Made by a program: the position numbers and the translations under genes | Notes under the pieces: generated by a model | The model's database searches: none | What the model was told of the DNA's origin: nothing | Seen by the model: only the letters and a program-made list of their open reading frames with translations | Shown here: one piece after another, positions 1 through 9,248 of the stretch | Position numbering within the stretch: the first letter of the stretch is position 1 | Layout: each line of letters starts with the position of its first letter | NCBI RefSeq assembly: GCF_017114915.1 | Contig: NZ_JAAUOE010000005.1 | Span: 124,001-188,000 of the forward strand | DNA from: Pseudomonas frederiksbergensis | GTDB lineage: Bacteria; Pseudomonadota; Gammaproteobacteria; Pseudomonadales; Pseudomonadaceae | Length of the DNA stretch: 64,000 nucleotides | Reading direction: 5' to 3'

Positions 1-560
1 TCGGCAAGCGAGCGAAAGAGGGCGGGGTTCCGTTCCATGAGTTCTTCGGCATCGCCTATAACCCGGATGTGAAGTTCTACTTCATTTACGCGGTGTTGTT
101 CCTGGTGGTGCTGGCTGTGCTGTACATCAAGCACCGCTTGACCCGCATGCCGGTCGGTCGCGCGTGGGAGGCCTTGCGTGAAGACGAAATCGCCTGCCGC
201 TCCATGGGGCTGAATCATGTACTGGTCAAGCTGTCGGCGTTCACCATCGGTGCATCGACGGCGGGTCTGGCCGGTGTGTTCTTCGCCACCTATCAAGGCT
301 TTGTGAACCCGACGTCGTTCACCTTCTTCGAATCGGCACTGATTCTCGCCATCGTGGTACTCGGTGGCATGGGCTCGACCATTGGCGTGGTGATCGCGGC
401 ATTCGTGCTGACGGTAGCCCCGGAATTGCTGCGCGGCTTTGCTGAATACCGCGTACTGCTGTTCGGCATCCTGATGGTGTTGATGATGATCTGGCGACCG
501 CGCGGCCTGATTCGGATCAGCCGTACCGGTGTGACCCCGCGTAAAGGAGTAGCGCCATGA
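1..560 (+). CDS. livM: Branched-chain amino acid ABC transporter permease LivM/BraE (partial, C-terminal 185 residues)
   Basis: Inner-membrane permease of a high-affinity leucine/isoleucine/valine importer. The reading frame is open from base 3 with no start inside the window, so the 5' end is missing. The visible part has the family loop [20 protein letters not shown], which contacts the ATPase (EAA-like loop), followed by four hydrophobic segments and the LGGMGS motif of LivM/LivH permeases. The C-terminus [15 protein letters not shown] is typical of Pseudomonas BraE. The stop overlaps the livG start (ATGA), so translation is coupled. Family assignment is firm; the exact solute range cannot be read from this fragment. 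Confidence 0.95.
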   Translation, partial: GKRAKEGGVPFHEFFGIAYNPDVKFYFIYAVLFLVVLAVLYIKHRLTRMPVGRAWEALREDEIACRSMGLNHVLVKLSAFTIGASTAGLAGVFFATYQGFVNPTSFTFFESALILAIVVLGGMGSTIGVVIAAFVLTVAPELLRGFAEYRVLLFGILMVLMMIWRPRGLIRISRTGVTPRKGVAP

Positions 561-1429
561 GCGAAGTCGTACTCTCGGTCGAGAATCTGATGATGCATTT
601 CGGTGGCATCAAGGCGCTGAGTGACGTCAGCCTGAAGGTCAAGCGCAACTCGATCTTCGCGCTGATCGGCCCCAACGGCGCAGGCAAGACCACCGTGTTC
701 AACTGCCTGACCGGGTTCTACAAAGCATCCGGCGGGCATATCGAGCTCAACACCCGTGGGGTGAAAACCGACGTCATCAAGATGCTCGGTGAGCCGTTCA
801 AGGCAACCGATTTCGTTTCGCCGAAAAGCTTCATCGGCCGACTTCACTACAAGATGTTCGGTGGTACGCACCTGATCAACCGTGCCGGTCTGGCGCGGAC
901 TTTCCAGAACATTCGCCTGTTCAGGGAAATGTCGGTGCTGGAAAACCTGCTGGTGGCCCAGCACATGTGGGTCAACCGCGGCATGCTGGCCGGTATCCTC
1001 AACACCAAGGGTTACCGCAAGGCCGAAAGCGATGCACTGGACCACGCGTTCTACTGGCTGGAAGTGGTGGACCTGGTGGACTGCGCCAACCGTCTGGCCG
1101 GTGAACTGTCCTACGGTCAGCAACGCCGTCTGGAAATCGCCCGGGCCATGTGTACCCGGCCGCAAATCATCTGCCTCGACGAACCGGCCGCCGGCCTCAA
1201 CCCTCAGGAAACCGAAGCGTTGAGCGCGATGATCCGGCTGCTGCGCGACGAGCATGATCTGACCGTGGTGCTGATCGAACACGACATGGGCATGGTAATG
1301 AGTATTTCCGACCACATCGTGGTGCTGGACCACGGCGTTGTCATCGCCGAGGGCGGGCCCGACGCGATTCGACACGATCCAAAAGTGATTGCCGCCTATC
1401 TGGGCGCTGAAGAAGAGGAGGTGGTATGA
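557..1429 (+). CDS. livG: Branched-chain amino acid ABC transporter ATP-binding protein LivG/BraF
   Basis: 290-residue cytoplasmic ATPase of the Liv/Bra importer. Walker A is GPNGAGKTT near residue 36, the signature is [14 protein letters not shown], Walker B is [12 protein letters not shown] and the switch histidine is in IEHDM. A long insert after Walker A (roughly residues 65-105, with [13 protein letters not shown]) is usual for LivG rather than LivF. The start overlaps the livM stop by four bases and the stop overlaps the livF start by four bases, so livM-G-F form one tightly coupled unit. LivG pairs with LivF as the two unequal nucleotide-binding subunits. Confidence 0.96.
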   Translation: MSEVVLSVENLMMHFGGIKALSDVSLKVKRNSIFALIGPNGAGKTTVFNCLTGFYKASGGHIELNTRGVKTDVIKMLGEPFKATDFVSPKSFIGRLHYKMFGGTHLINRAGLARTFQNIRLFREMSVLENLLVAQHMWVNRGMLAGILNTKGYRKAESDALDHAFYWLEVVDLVDCANRLAGELSYGQQRRLEIARAMCTRPQIICLDEPAAGLNPQETEALSAMIRLLRDEHDLTVVLIEHDMGMVMSISDHIVVLDHGVVIAEGGPDAIRHDPKVIAAYLGAEEEEVV

Positions 1430-2142
1430 GTGCACCCATCCTCGAACTCAAGGAACTGGACGTGTTCTATGGACCGATCCAGGCCCTGAAGAAAGTCTCG
1501 TTGCACATCAATGAAGGTGAAACCGTCAGCCTGATCGGCTCCAACGGTGCCGGCAAATCCACCCTGCTGATGTCGATTTTCGGCCAGCCACGGGCGGCTG
1601 ACGGGCAAATCGTCTATCAGGGTGTGGATATCACTCACAAATCGTCCCACTACATCGCCTCCAACGGTATCGCTCAGTCGCCGGAAGGCCGACGGGTTTT
1701 CCCCGACATGACCGTCGAGGAAAACCTGTTGATGGGCACCATCCCGATCGGTGACAAGTACGCCAAGGAAGATATGCAGCGCATGTTCGAGCTGTTTCCG
1801 CGGCTCGAAGAGCGGCGTACCCAGCGGGCCATGACCATGTCTGGCGGCGAGCAGCAAATGCTTGCCATCGCCCGGGCACTCATGAGCCGGCCAAAGCTGT
1901 TATTGCTCGATGAACCAAGCCTGGGGCTGGCGCCGATTGTGGTGAAACAGATCTTCGCGACCCTGCGGGAACTGGCCAAGACTGGCATGACCATTTTCCT
2001 GGTGGAGCAGAACGCCAACCACGCCCTCAAGCTGTCGGACCGGGCGTACGTGATGGTCAACGGCGAGATCCGCCTCAGCGGCACCGGCAAGGAGCTGCTG
2101 GTGAACGATGAGGTGCGTAACGCCTACCTCGGCGGCCACTAA
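1426..2142 (+). CDS. livF: Branched-chain amino acid ABC transporter ATP-binding protein LivF/BraG
   Basis: 238-residue second ATPase of the Liv importer. Walker A GSNGAGKST lies near residue 38, the signature MSGGEQQMLAIARAL near 138, Walker B LLLLDEPSLGLAP near 160, and the switch region is LVEQNANHALKLSDR, the usual LivF form with Gln-Asn rather than His-Asp. It is the last gene of the operon: a rho-independent terminator begins 17 bases after the stop and no further gene follows on this strand for 750 bases. Confidence 0.96.
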   Translation: MSAPILELKELDVFYGPIQALKKVSLHINEGETVSLIGSNGAGKSTLLMSIFGQPRAADGQIVYQGVDITHKSSHYIASNGIAQSPEGRRVFPDMTVEENLLMGTIPIGDKYAKEDMQRMFELFPRLEERRTQRAMTMSGGEQQMLAIARALMSRPKLLLLDEPSLGLAPIVVKQIFATLRELAKTGMTIFLVEQNANHALKLSDRAYVMVNGEIRLSGTGKELLVNDEVRNAYLGGH

Positions 2143-2158
2143 AACCAAGAGCCCGGAA

Positions 2159-2194
2159 AACGCCCTGATGAATTCAACCTCAGGGCGTTTTTTT
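2159..2194 (+). terminator. Rho-independent terminator of the liv operon
   Basis: Inverted arms CGCCCTGA (2161-2168) and TCAGGGCG (2180-2187), extended by AA/TT, followed by a run of seven T. It starts 17 bases after the livF stop. Confidence 0.92.
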
Positions 2195-2244
2195 ATGCCT
2201 GGCACAATCCCTACACGAGGCTGTGGTTTGAGGTAAAGGGAAAT

Positions 2245-3662
<1,418 letters not shown>

Positions 3663-3678
3663 GACCGAGTAACGGCTG

Positions 3679-3763
3679 TTCGCGGGCAAGCCTCGCTCCT
3701 ACGGATTATGTGTTGTTCGCAGAGTCGCGATTCAACATACAAGGAGCGAGGCTTGCCCGCGAA
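3679..3763. repeat. REPIN (two REP copies in opposite orientation)
   Basis: Inverted arms 3679-3702 (TTCGCGGGCAAGCCTCGCTC plus CTAC) and 3741-3763, separated by about 38 bases, between two convergent genes. The same REP family recurs at 36032-36115. It may serve as a bidirectional 3' end; the next gene's stop is 14 bases away. Confidence 0.85.
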
Positions 3764-3776
3764 AACAATTTTTCAG

Positions 3777-4904
3777 TCAGCGCAAATACTCGGCCAGCCC
3801 GCGATAGCAGGTTGCCAAGTGATAAGGCGTGGTCGAAGGCATGTCCTTGCGGCTTACTTCGCCCTGCTCATCGCGACACTCATACCAACCGTCCGCGTGC
3901 AGAAAGCGCTGTTGCAACGCCTGCAATTGGCGTTGCACCGATGCTTCGCTGCCCGGGCGCAAGGTCAGGGCGCGCAAGTATTCGGCTTGAGCCCAGATGC
4001 GTTGGGTTGCGTCGCGAGGGTGATCATCCAGTTCCAGCATCGCTCGCACGGCACCGGTCTGCTGATCGACACCCCGTTGCTCGGTGAACGCAAACGCGCG
4101 CTCCAGCGAGGCATGCAGTGTCGAGCCGCGCAGCAATGGCGAGGATTGCAACAGGAAATACCATTCGAACTGATGGCCCGGCTCGAACCAGTTATCCACA
4201 GCTCCCAGCGGCTTCTCCATCAACACCGCATGTCGCGGGTCGATGAAACGCTTTTGCATGGCTGTGCATAACTCGATGAGCACGTTCTGCACAGCCGCGT
4301 CTTCACGTACGGAAAGAGTGGCGAGGAAGGCTTCGGCCAAATGCATCAGAGGGTTCTGCAGTGGCCCAGAGTCGAGCGAAGACCAATCACGATCCAGACT
4401 GGCTTCGTAGAGGCCGTCGCCCGTGGCGAAACGCTGCGCCACCACTTCCAGCGCGGCGTTGAGTACCGACTCCACCAGCGGTTCGCGAACCTTGTCCCAA
4501 TAGTGGGCGCAGGCGAACAGGATGAAGGCGTGGGTGTAGAGATCTTTGCGCTGATCCAGTGGCGAACCTTGCGGGTCGATGCTGTAAAACCAGCCGCCAT
4601 GCTCGGCATCGTGGAAATGTCGCTGCAAGGAACGGAACAGTGCCGCCGCACGCGCGTCGGCCTGGGGCACTTGGCCGATCAGGCTGGAAAACAGATACAA
4701 CTGCCGGGCGCAGGCCATGGCCCGATAGCGCTGAGGGGGCAGCGGTCGATGCTCGGCATCCAGCGCCTCATAAGGCAGCGCCATGTCGGCGTTCCAGCCG
4801 GGGCCTTGCCAGAGCGGCACGATCACGTCCTGGAAGTGCTGTTGCACCGAGGCGAACAGGGCGGTCAATTCAGGCTGGAAGGCAGAGCGGGAAACAGGTG
4901 GCAT
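3777..4904 (-). CDS. AGE-family (N-acylglucosamine 2-epimerase-like) sugar isomerase/epimerase
   Basis: 375-residue protein of the alpha6/alpha6-barrel AGE superfamily, which epimerises or isomerises sugars such as N-acetylglucosamine/mannosamine, mannose/fructose or cellobiose. Family landmarks visible are RKDLYTHAFILFA near residue 118, the GHQFEWYFLL motif near 245 (His-x-x-Glu-Trp with paired Leu) and WAQAEYLRAL near 310. Length is near the family's usual 380-410. No strong ribosome binding site precedes the ATG at 4904. No sugar genes lie next to it, so the substrate cannot be stated; mannose isomerase is one candidate in Pseudomonas. Confidence 0.85.
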   Translation of the reverse strand: MPPVSRSAFQPELTALFASVQQHFQDVIVPLWQGPGWNADMALPYEALDAEHRPLPPQRYRAMACARQLYLFSSLIGQVPQADARAAALFRSLQRHFHDAEHGGWFYSIDPQGSPLDQRKDLYTHAFILFACAHYWDKVREPLVESVLNAALEVVAQRFATGDGLYEASLDRDWSSLDSGPLQNPLMHLAEAFLATLSVREDAAVQNVLIELCTAMQKRFIDPRHAVLMEKPLGAVDNWFEPGHQFEWYFLLQSSPLLRGSTLHASLERAFAFTEQRGVDQQTGAVRAMLELDDHPRDATQRIWAQAEYLRALTLRPGSEASVQRQLQALQQRFLHADGWYECRDEQGEVSRKDMPSTTPYHLATCYRGLAEYLR

Positions 4905-5029
4905 TGGCTGGCGTCGTCACGGCAGGGTTAATTGCGCGACATGTTAGCAGGCCTTAGAGATGCGGTGTCTGTCAGGCCGCCTTCGCGGGCAAGTCGGATC
5001 GCGAAGGGGCCAGTTCAGACGCTAGAGAA

Positions 5030-5602
5030 TCAACCCGCCAACAACCAAACCCCGGTCGCCGCCGACGCCGCACCCGCCAGCCGAACCAGCGGCGCCGCGG
5101 CCTGAGGCAAGACGCGAACCACCGCATAACCCGCGGCATGCAAAGCCGCTGTCGCTACCACAAACCCTGTGGCATACGCCCAAGGACTCGACATGTCCGG
5201 CAATTCCAGACCATGGGCCACGCCATGAAACAACGCGAACGACGCGGTCGCCGCCACCGCCAGGCTCAACGGCGGACGCACCGCCAAAGCCACTGCCAGG
5301 CCCAGCGCCAATACCGATGCCGCAATGCCGCTTTCCAGCGCCGGCAGGTTCAACCCTTCAAAACCCAGCAAGCCGCCGATCAGCAGGGAGCCCACGAATG
5401 TGCACGGCAGCGCCCAGCGCGCGGCACCTTTTTGCTGCGCCGCCCATAACCCCACGGCAAGCATCGCCAGCAAGTGATCGAGGCCGCCGATCGGGTGGCT
5501 GATGCCAGCGATCAAACCGTTGTCGCCATGGCCCGGGTGGGCGAAGGCGATGGCCGGAGTCAGCAGCAGGGCCATGGCGCCCAGAATGCGTTTCAGTGTC
5601 AT
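5030..5602 (-). CDS. ureJ: HupE/UreJ family nickel permease
   Basis: 190-residue inner-membrane protein. A signal-like first helix (residues 1-21) ends at AFAHPGHG, leaving a histidine-rich outer N-terminus (H22, H25). Then comes the family motif HPIGGLDHLLAM (H36, D42, H43) and five further hydrophobic segments; a second histidine motif, FHGVAHGLE, lies about two thirds along. HupE/UreJ proteins import nickel for hydrogenases or urease. It follows ureG with a 28-base gap in the same direction, which points to supplying nickel to urease. The name ureJ rests on this context. Confidence 0.88.
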   Translation of the reverse strand: MTLKRILGAMALLLTPAIAFAHPGHGDNGLIAGISHPIGGLDHLLAMLAVGLWAAQQKGAARWALPCTFVGSLLIGGLLGFEGLNLPALESGIAASVLALGLAVALAVRPPLSLAVAATASFALFHGVAHGLELPDMSSPWAYATGFVVATAALHAAGYAVVRVLPQAAAPLVRLAGAASAATGVWLLAG

Positions 5603-5630
5603 GGATAAGCTTCCTTGTTGATAAGTAGGG

Positions 5631-6245
<615 letters not shown>

Positions 6246-6268
6246 GTGATTCTCCAAATTAAAAGGCC

Positions 6269-6943
6269 CTAGGAACGGAACAGACGGCTGTACTGGCGCT
6301 CATGGGCCATGCACGCCAGCGACAGGCCGAAAGCGGCGCTGCCAACGTGTTCGGGGTTGATTCGGGTGGCGTCTTGCTGAGCTTGTTGCAGCAACGGCAG
6401 CAGTTCGCTGGTCAGGCGTTGGGCGGCTTGCTGGCCCAGCGGCAGGGTTTTCATCAACACCGCCAGTTGGTTTTCCAGCCAGCTCCAGAGCCAGGCGGCC
6501 AGCGCATCCTGCGGGCTGATCTGCCAGGCGCGAGCGGCCAGCGCCCAGCCGAGGGCCAGGTGCGGTTCGGGACGTTGCTCGAGAAAGGCCCGGGCCGGCG
6601 CGTCCAGCTCCGGCAAGCCGTTGAGCAATTGCTGCAGCGAATAGCCCATCTGCCGGCTTTCCTGATGCAACTCGCGGGTTTCGCGGCTGGCGCGATGCTC
6701 TTCGCAGCGCTGCAACAGTTCGCCCCAGTTTTCCTCTGCCGCGGCGGTGCAGTGGGCGAGCAGCAGTGGCGCTTCGAAACGTGCCAGGTTCAGCAGCAAC
6801 TGATCGCTGATCCAGCGGCGCGCGCTGTCGGGATCATTGACCCGGCCGTTATCCACCGCCATTTCCAGACCCTGGGAATAGCTGTAGCCACCGATAGGGA
6901 GCTGCGGGCTGGCCAGACGCAGCAGCGCCCAGGCTGGATTCAT
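6269..6943 (-). CDS. ureF: Urease accessory protein UreF
   Basis: 224-residue all-helical protein that joins UreD and UreG on apo-urease and gates GTP hydrolysis during nickel insertion. Family features: the N-terminal [20 protein letters not shown] segment with PIGGYSYS, the EAPLLLAHC region, and the C-terminal [16 protein letters not shown] tail needed to bind UreG. The start overlaps the ureE stop by four bases (ATGA), so translation of the pair is coupled. Length and ends match Pseudomonas UreF. Confidence 0.96.
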   Translation of the reverse strand: MNPAWALLRLASPQLPIGGYSYSQGLEMAVDNGRVNDPDSARRWISDQLLLNLARFEAPLLLAHCTAAAEENWGELLQRCEEHRASRETRELHQESRQMGYSLQQLLNGLPELDAPARAFLEQRPEPHLALGWALAARAWQISPQDALAAWLWSWLENQLAVLMKTLPLGQQAAQRLTSELLPLLQQAQQDATRINPEHVGSAAFGLSLACMAHERQYSRLFRS

Positions 6944-7440
6944 AAACGCACGCCGAACTGGTGCAGTTTCGGCGCGTAGTTGAAATCCTCGTCGCCATGC
7001 CGCGAATGGTGATGGCCGCCGCCGTAGGCGCCATGTTCCGGCTGGAACGGTGCTTCGATGCTCTCGACCCTGGCTCCCAGCTGTTCGAGCATGGCCTTGA
7101 GCACGTAATCGTCGAGCAGGCGCAACCAGCCGTCGCCGACTTGCAGGGCCACGTGGCGGTTGCCCAGGTGATAGGCGGCGCGGGTCAGTTCAAACGCATT
7201 AGCGCAGGTGACGTGCAGCAGTTGCTCGGAACGAGCACAGACGCGAACGACACGCCCGTCTTCGGCTTGCAGGCATTCGCCGTCATACAGCGGCGGCTGG
7301 CCGCGCTCCAGAAACAAGCCGACGTCTTCACCCTCGGCACTGAAACAGCGCAAGCGGCTTTTGCTCCTGGCTTCGAAGGCCAGGTGCAACTCGGCGGCCC
7401 AGACGGGTTGAGGGTCGATTCTGCGATGAATCACCAGCAT
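6940..7440 (-). CDS. ureE: Urease nickel metallochaperone UreE
   Basis: 166-residue nickel carrier that passes Ni2+ to UreG. An N-terminal peptide-binding domain is followed by the metal-binding domain with the conserved HLGNRH (H91, H96; H96 is the dimer-interface nickel ligand). A short histidine-rich tail, GGHHHSRHG (H143-145, H148), should hold extra nickel. The start at 7440 (MLVIHRR) matches the family better than an in-frame start eight codons upstream, and GGAAG lies in front of it. It leads the ureEFG-J operon, and a sigma-54 type promoter sits 37-52 bases upstream. Confidence 0.96.
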   Translation of the reverse strand: MLVIHRRIDPQPVWAAELHLAFEARSKSRLRCFSAEGEDVGLFLERGQPPLYDGECLQAEDGRVVRVCARSEQLLHVTCANAFELTRAAYHLGNRHVALQVGDGWLRLLDDYVLKAMLEQLGARVESIEAPFQPEHGAYGGGHHHSRHGDEDFNYAPKLHQFGVRL

Positions 7441-7476
7441 CGGAAGGCTTCCAGCAAGGGACAATGCTCAGGCTAG

Positions 7477-7492
7477 AGCAAGGGGCTTGCCA
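7477..7492 (-). promoter_or_regulatory. Sigma-54 (-24/-12) promoter of ureEFGJ
   Basis: On the minus strand the sequence TGGCAAGCCCCTTGCT reads from 7492 to 7477. It has the invariant GG-N10-GC spacing and matches the RpoN consensus TGGCAC-N5-TTGCW at all but one position. Expected transcript start is near 7466, about 26 bases before the ureE ATG. Confidence 0.75.
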
Positions 7493-7566
7493 ATCGGGTG
7501 AGACGTGGGAAATGCCTGTCGGAACGACGGGGGAGACTCAGGATGTTGCAGGGATTTGATTGAAGT

Positions 7567-7602
7567 TGGTGCGAGGGTGGGTTTGCCGCACCAATTTGTG
7601 GC
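7567..7602. promoter_or_regulatory. Candidate NtrC-type activator sites upstream of ureE
   Basis: TGGTGC (7567-7572) and GCACCA (7588-7593) form an inverted pair. The second extends into a degenerate dyad GCACCAATTTGTGGC (7588-7602), resembling the NtrC consensus GCACCA-N3-TGGTGC. It lies about 100-135 bases upstream of the predicted start point, a usual enhancer distance. The stretch also abuts the 3' end of the neighbouring regulator gene. Confidence 0.45.
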
Positions 7603-7611
7603 GATCTTTTC

Positions 7612-8244
7612 TCACTCGGTACTGCCGAGTCCCTGCCAATGCTTCAAACCAATAAAGATGAACCGCAACTGCTGGGTAATCTTCGCTTGTGGCGTCAGAT
7701 GTTCAGGTAACGCCTCAGCCGGCGGATCGATGATGTCCGGCAAGGTCGCGAACACGCTTTTGACGATCAGATCAGCCATGACACTCAAACCAGCGATGTC
7801 CAGATGCTGCAGTTTTGGCATCAGCGACAAGTCGGCCGCCAGGTCCGAGCTGATGTCTTCGCGCAATCGGCCGATGGCCTGGCGCACCGGCAGCGAACCG
7901 CCGTACTGCTCGCGGGCAAGAAACAGGAACTGCGAACGATTGGCGGTGACCACGTCGAGAAAGATCCGCACCGAGGCGTCGATGATGCCGCCCATGACAA
8001 ATTCGTTATGGCGCACCAGGCGGATGGTTTCGCGGAAGGTCTGACCGACTTCGCTCACCAGTGCCAGGCCCAGTTCATCCATGTCGGCGAAATGCCGGTA
8101 GAAACCGGTGGGCACGATCCCGGCGGTTCTGGACACTTCGCGCAGGCTCAGGCTGCCGAATCCTCGGCCGCTTTCCATCAGGTGTCGGGCGGCGTCCATC
8201 AGGGCGTTGCGGGTTTGTTGTTTCTGTTCGGCGCGGGGCAGCAT
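7612..8244 (-). CDS. desT: TetR-family transcriptional regulator, DesT/FabR-like
   Basis: 210-residue repressor with an N-terminal TetR helix-turn-helix (residues 12-60: SLREVSRTAGIVPTGFYRHF) and a ligand domain typical of DesT (FLFLAREQYGGSLPVRQAI; RFIFIGLKHWQGLG). DesT senses the saturated/unsaturated acyl-CoA balance and controls the fatty-acid desaturase genes desCB. The start MLPRAEQKQQTR at 8244 matches that family; 12 extra codons upstream do not. Desaturase genes are not adjacent, so any targets lie outside the window. Recalled P. aeruginosa gene order also has desT beside ureE. Confidence 0.82.
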   Translation of the reverse strand: MLPRAEQKQQTRNALMDAARHLMESGRGFGSLSLREVSRTAGIVPTGFYRHFADMDELGLALVSEVGQTFRETIRLVRHNEFVMGGIIDASVRIFLDVVTANRSQFLFLAREQYGGSLPVRQAIGRLREDISSDLAADLSLMPKLQHLDIAGLSVMADLIVKSVFATLPDIIDPPAEALPEHLTPQAKITQQLRFIFIGLKHWQGLGSTE

Positions 8245-8355
8245 CGCAAGGGTGTTTTCTAGACAGGGACAGCGGCGCACTCTAACAAATCGGCTTCGCT
8301 GGCGTCGAACGACTATCGGGGATCACGCGGGGAAAATGCAGCTTCTATAAAGTCA

Positions 8356-8385
8356 AAAGCCCAATCCGGAGATTGGGCTTTTTTT
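8356..8385. terminator. Rho-independent terminator, probably bidirectional
   Basis: Arms AGCCCAATC (8358-8366) and GATTGGGCT (8371-8379) with loop CGGA, followed by eight T on the plus strand; a run of four A before the stem gives a weaker T tract on the minus strand. It lies 17 bases after the stop of the minus-strand gene at 8402, which it most likely terminates. Confidence 0.8.
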
Positions 8386-8401
8386 CCAGGCCGCCATGGG
8401 C

Positions 8402-8746
8402 TTAGCTCACAGCGCTGTTGCGTTCGATCACACGGTCACCGCCACCTTCAGCAAGGGTTTGGCCTTGTGGGGTACGGTCGGTACCGTCAGCGGCAAGGGT
8501 TTGGCCTTGTGGAGTGCGATCCGAACCATCCTGAGTGATCAGGCCTTTTTCTTTCAGGCGGTCATTACCACCTTCGGCCAGGGTCTGACCCTGTGGGGTG
8601 CGGGCGGAACCATCAGCGGCAACGGTCTGGCTGAACACCGAGTGGCTGTCTTTGACTTGTGGAGTGGCCTGATCGGCGGCCGGCAGAGCAAAAGCGGTGC
8701 TGGCTAACATCGAGAGGGTCAGGCTAAGCAGTAATTCGCGTTTCAT
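8402..8746 (-). CDS. Small secreted protein with 13-15-residue tandem repeats, unknown function
   Basis: 114 residues. A clear signal peptide (MKRELLLSLTLSMLASTAFA, residues 1-20) predicts export to the periplasm or outside. The mature part consists almost wholly of five repeats built on the pattern T-L/V-A-x-D/G-G-x-D/A-R-T-P-Q-G-Q (for example TLAADGTDRTPQGQ). They are rich in Gly, Asp and Gln and have no cysteine. AGGAGC stands nine bases before the ATG at 8746, which decides this start over a much longer open frame. Similar repeat proteins are widespread in Pseudomonas, sometimes labelled 'phage infection protein'; I know of no proven role. The Asp/Gly-rich loops could bind cations or a surface ligand, but that is a guess. 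Confidence 0.7.
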   Translation of the reverse strand: MKRELLLSLTLSMLASTAFALPAADQATPQVKDSHSVFSQTVAADGSARTPQGQTLAEGGNDRLKEKGLITQDGSDRTPQGQTLAADGTDRTPQGQTLAEGGGDRVIERNSAVS

Positions 8747-8964
8747 GATGGTTGCTCCTTGGGAGGGCGATAAAGTGGGTACGGAGGCAATGCTACTCTC
8801 GATAAGTCGATATAAAAGTTCATAAGCGCAATGGTAATAATCAACGGAATTGATTGTTTCGCTGAGAGGCTCTAGAGCGGGCGTTTCCGGCGAGCGTTTC
8901 TGCACTGAGGTGGGTAGTTTCGACCCATTTTTGCCTCGCAAAAGCGCGGGGCCGAAATGCGATC

Positions 8965-9097
8965 TGTAGCAGCTGGCGAAGCCTGCGTTCGGCTGCGCAG
9001 CAGTCGTAAAACCAGAACTCGCGGTGCGTCAGACAGACCACATCAGCCGGATTCACGACTGCTGCGCAGCCGAACGCAGGCTTCGCCAGCTGCTACA
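8965..9097. repeat. REPIN with perfect 43-base arms
   Basis: Arms 8965-9007 and 9055-9097 are exact reverse complements over 43 bases, with a 47-base spacer. A diverged copy of the same family is at 40228-40358. The rest of the 502-base gap (8747-9248) holds no gene I can support. Confidence 0.9.
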
Positions 9098-9248
9098 AGA
9101 GTGCGCCCCTGGTTATTTGCGTTCGAACGGATTAAACCTTGCGGACCATTTTCCAGTCCTACATTTCATGGCAGGCCGGTTCTGGCCTAACGTTTCATCA
9201 GGTGCGTCGCTGTCCGGGCGCTCAGTCGTTTTTCAGGAGCCCTGTGCA

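Noticed and set aside
8965..9097. Inverted repeat as ends of an insertion sequence
   Set aside because: Only 47 bases lie between the arms and there is no transposase or target duplication; it is a REPIN.
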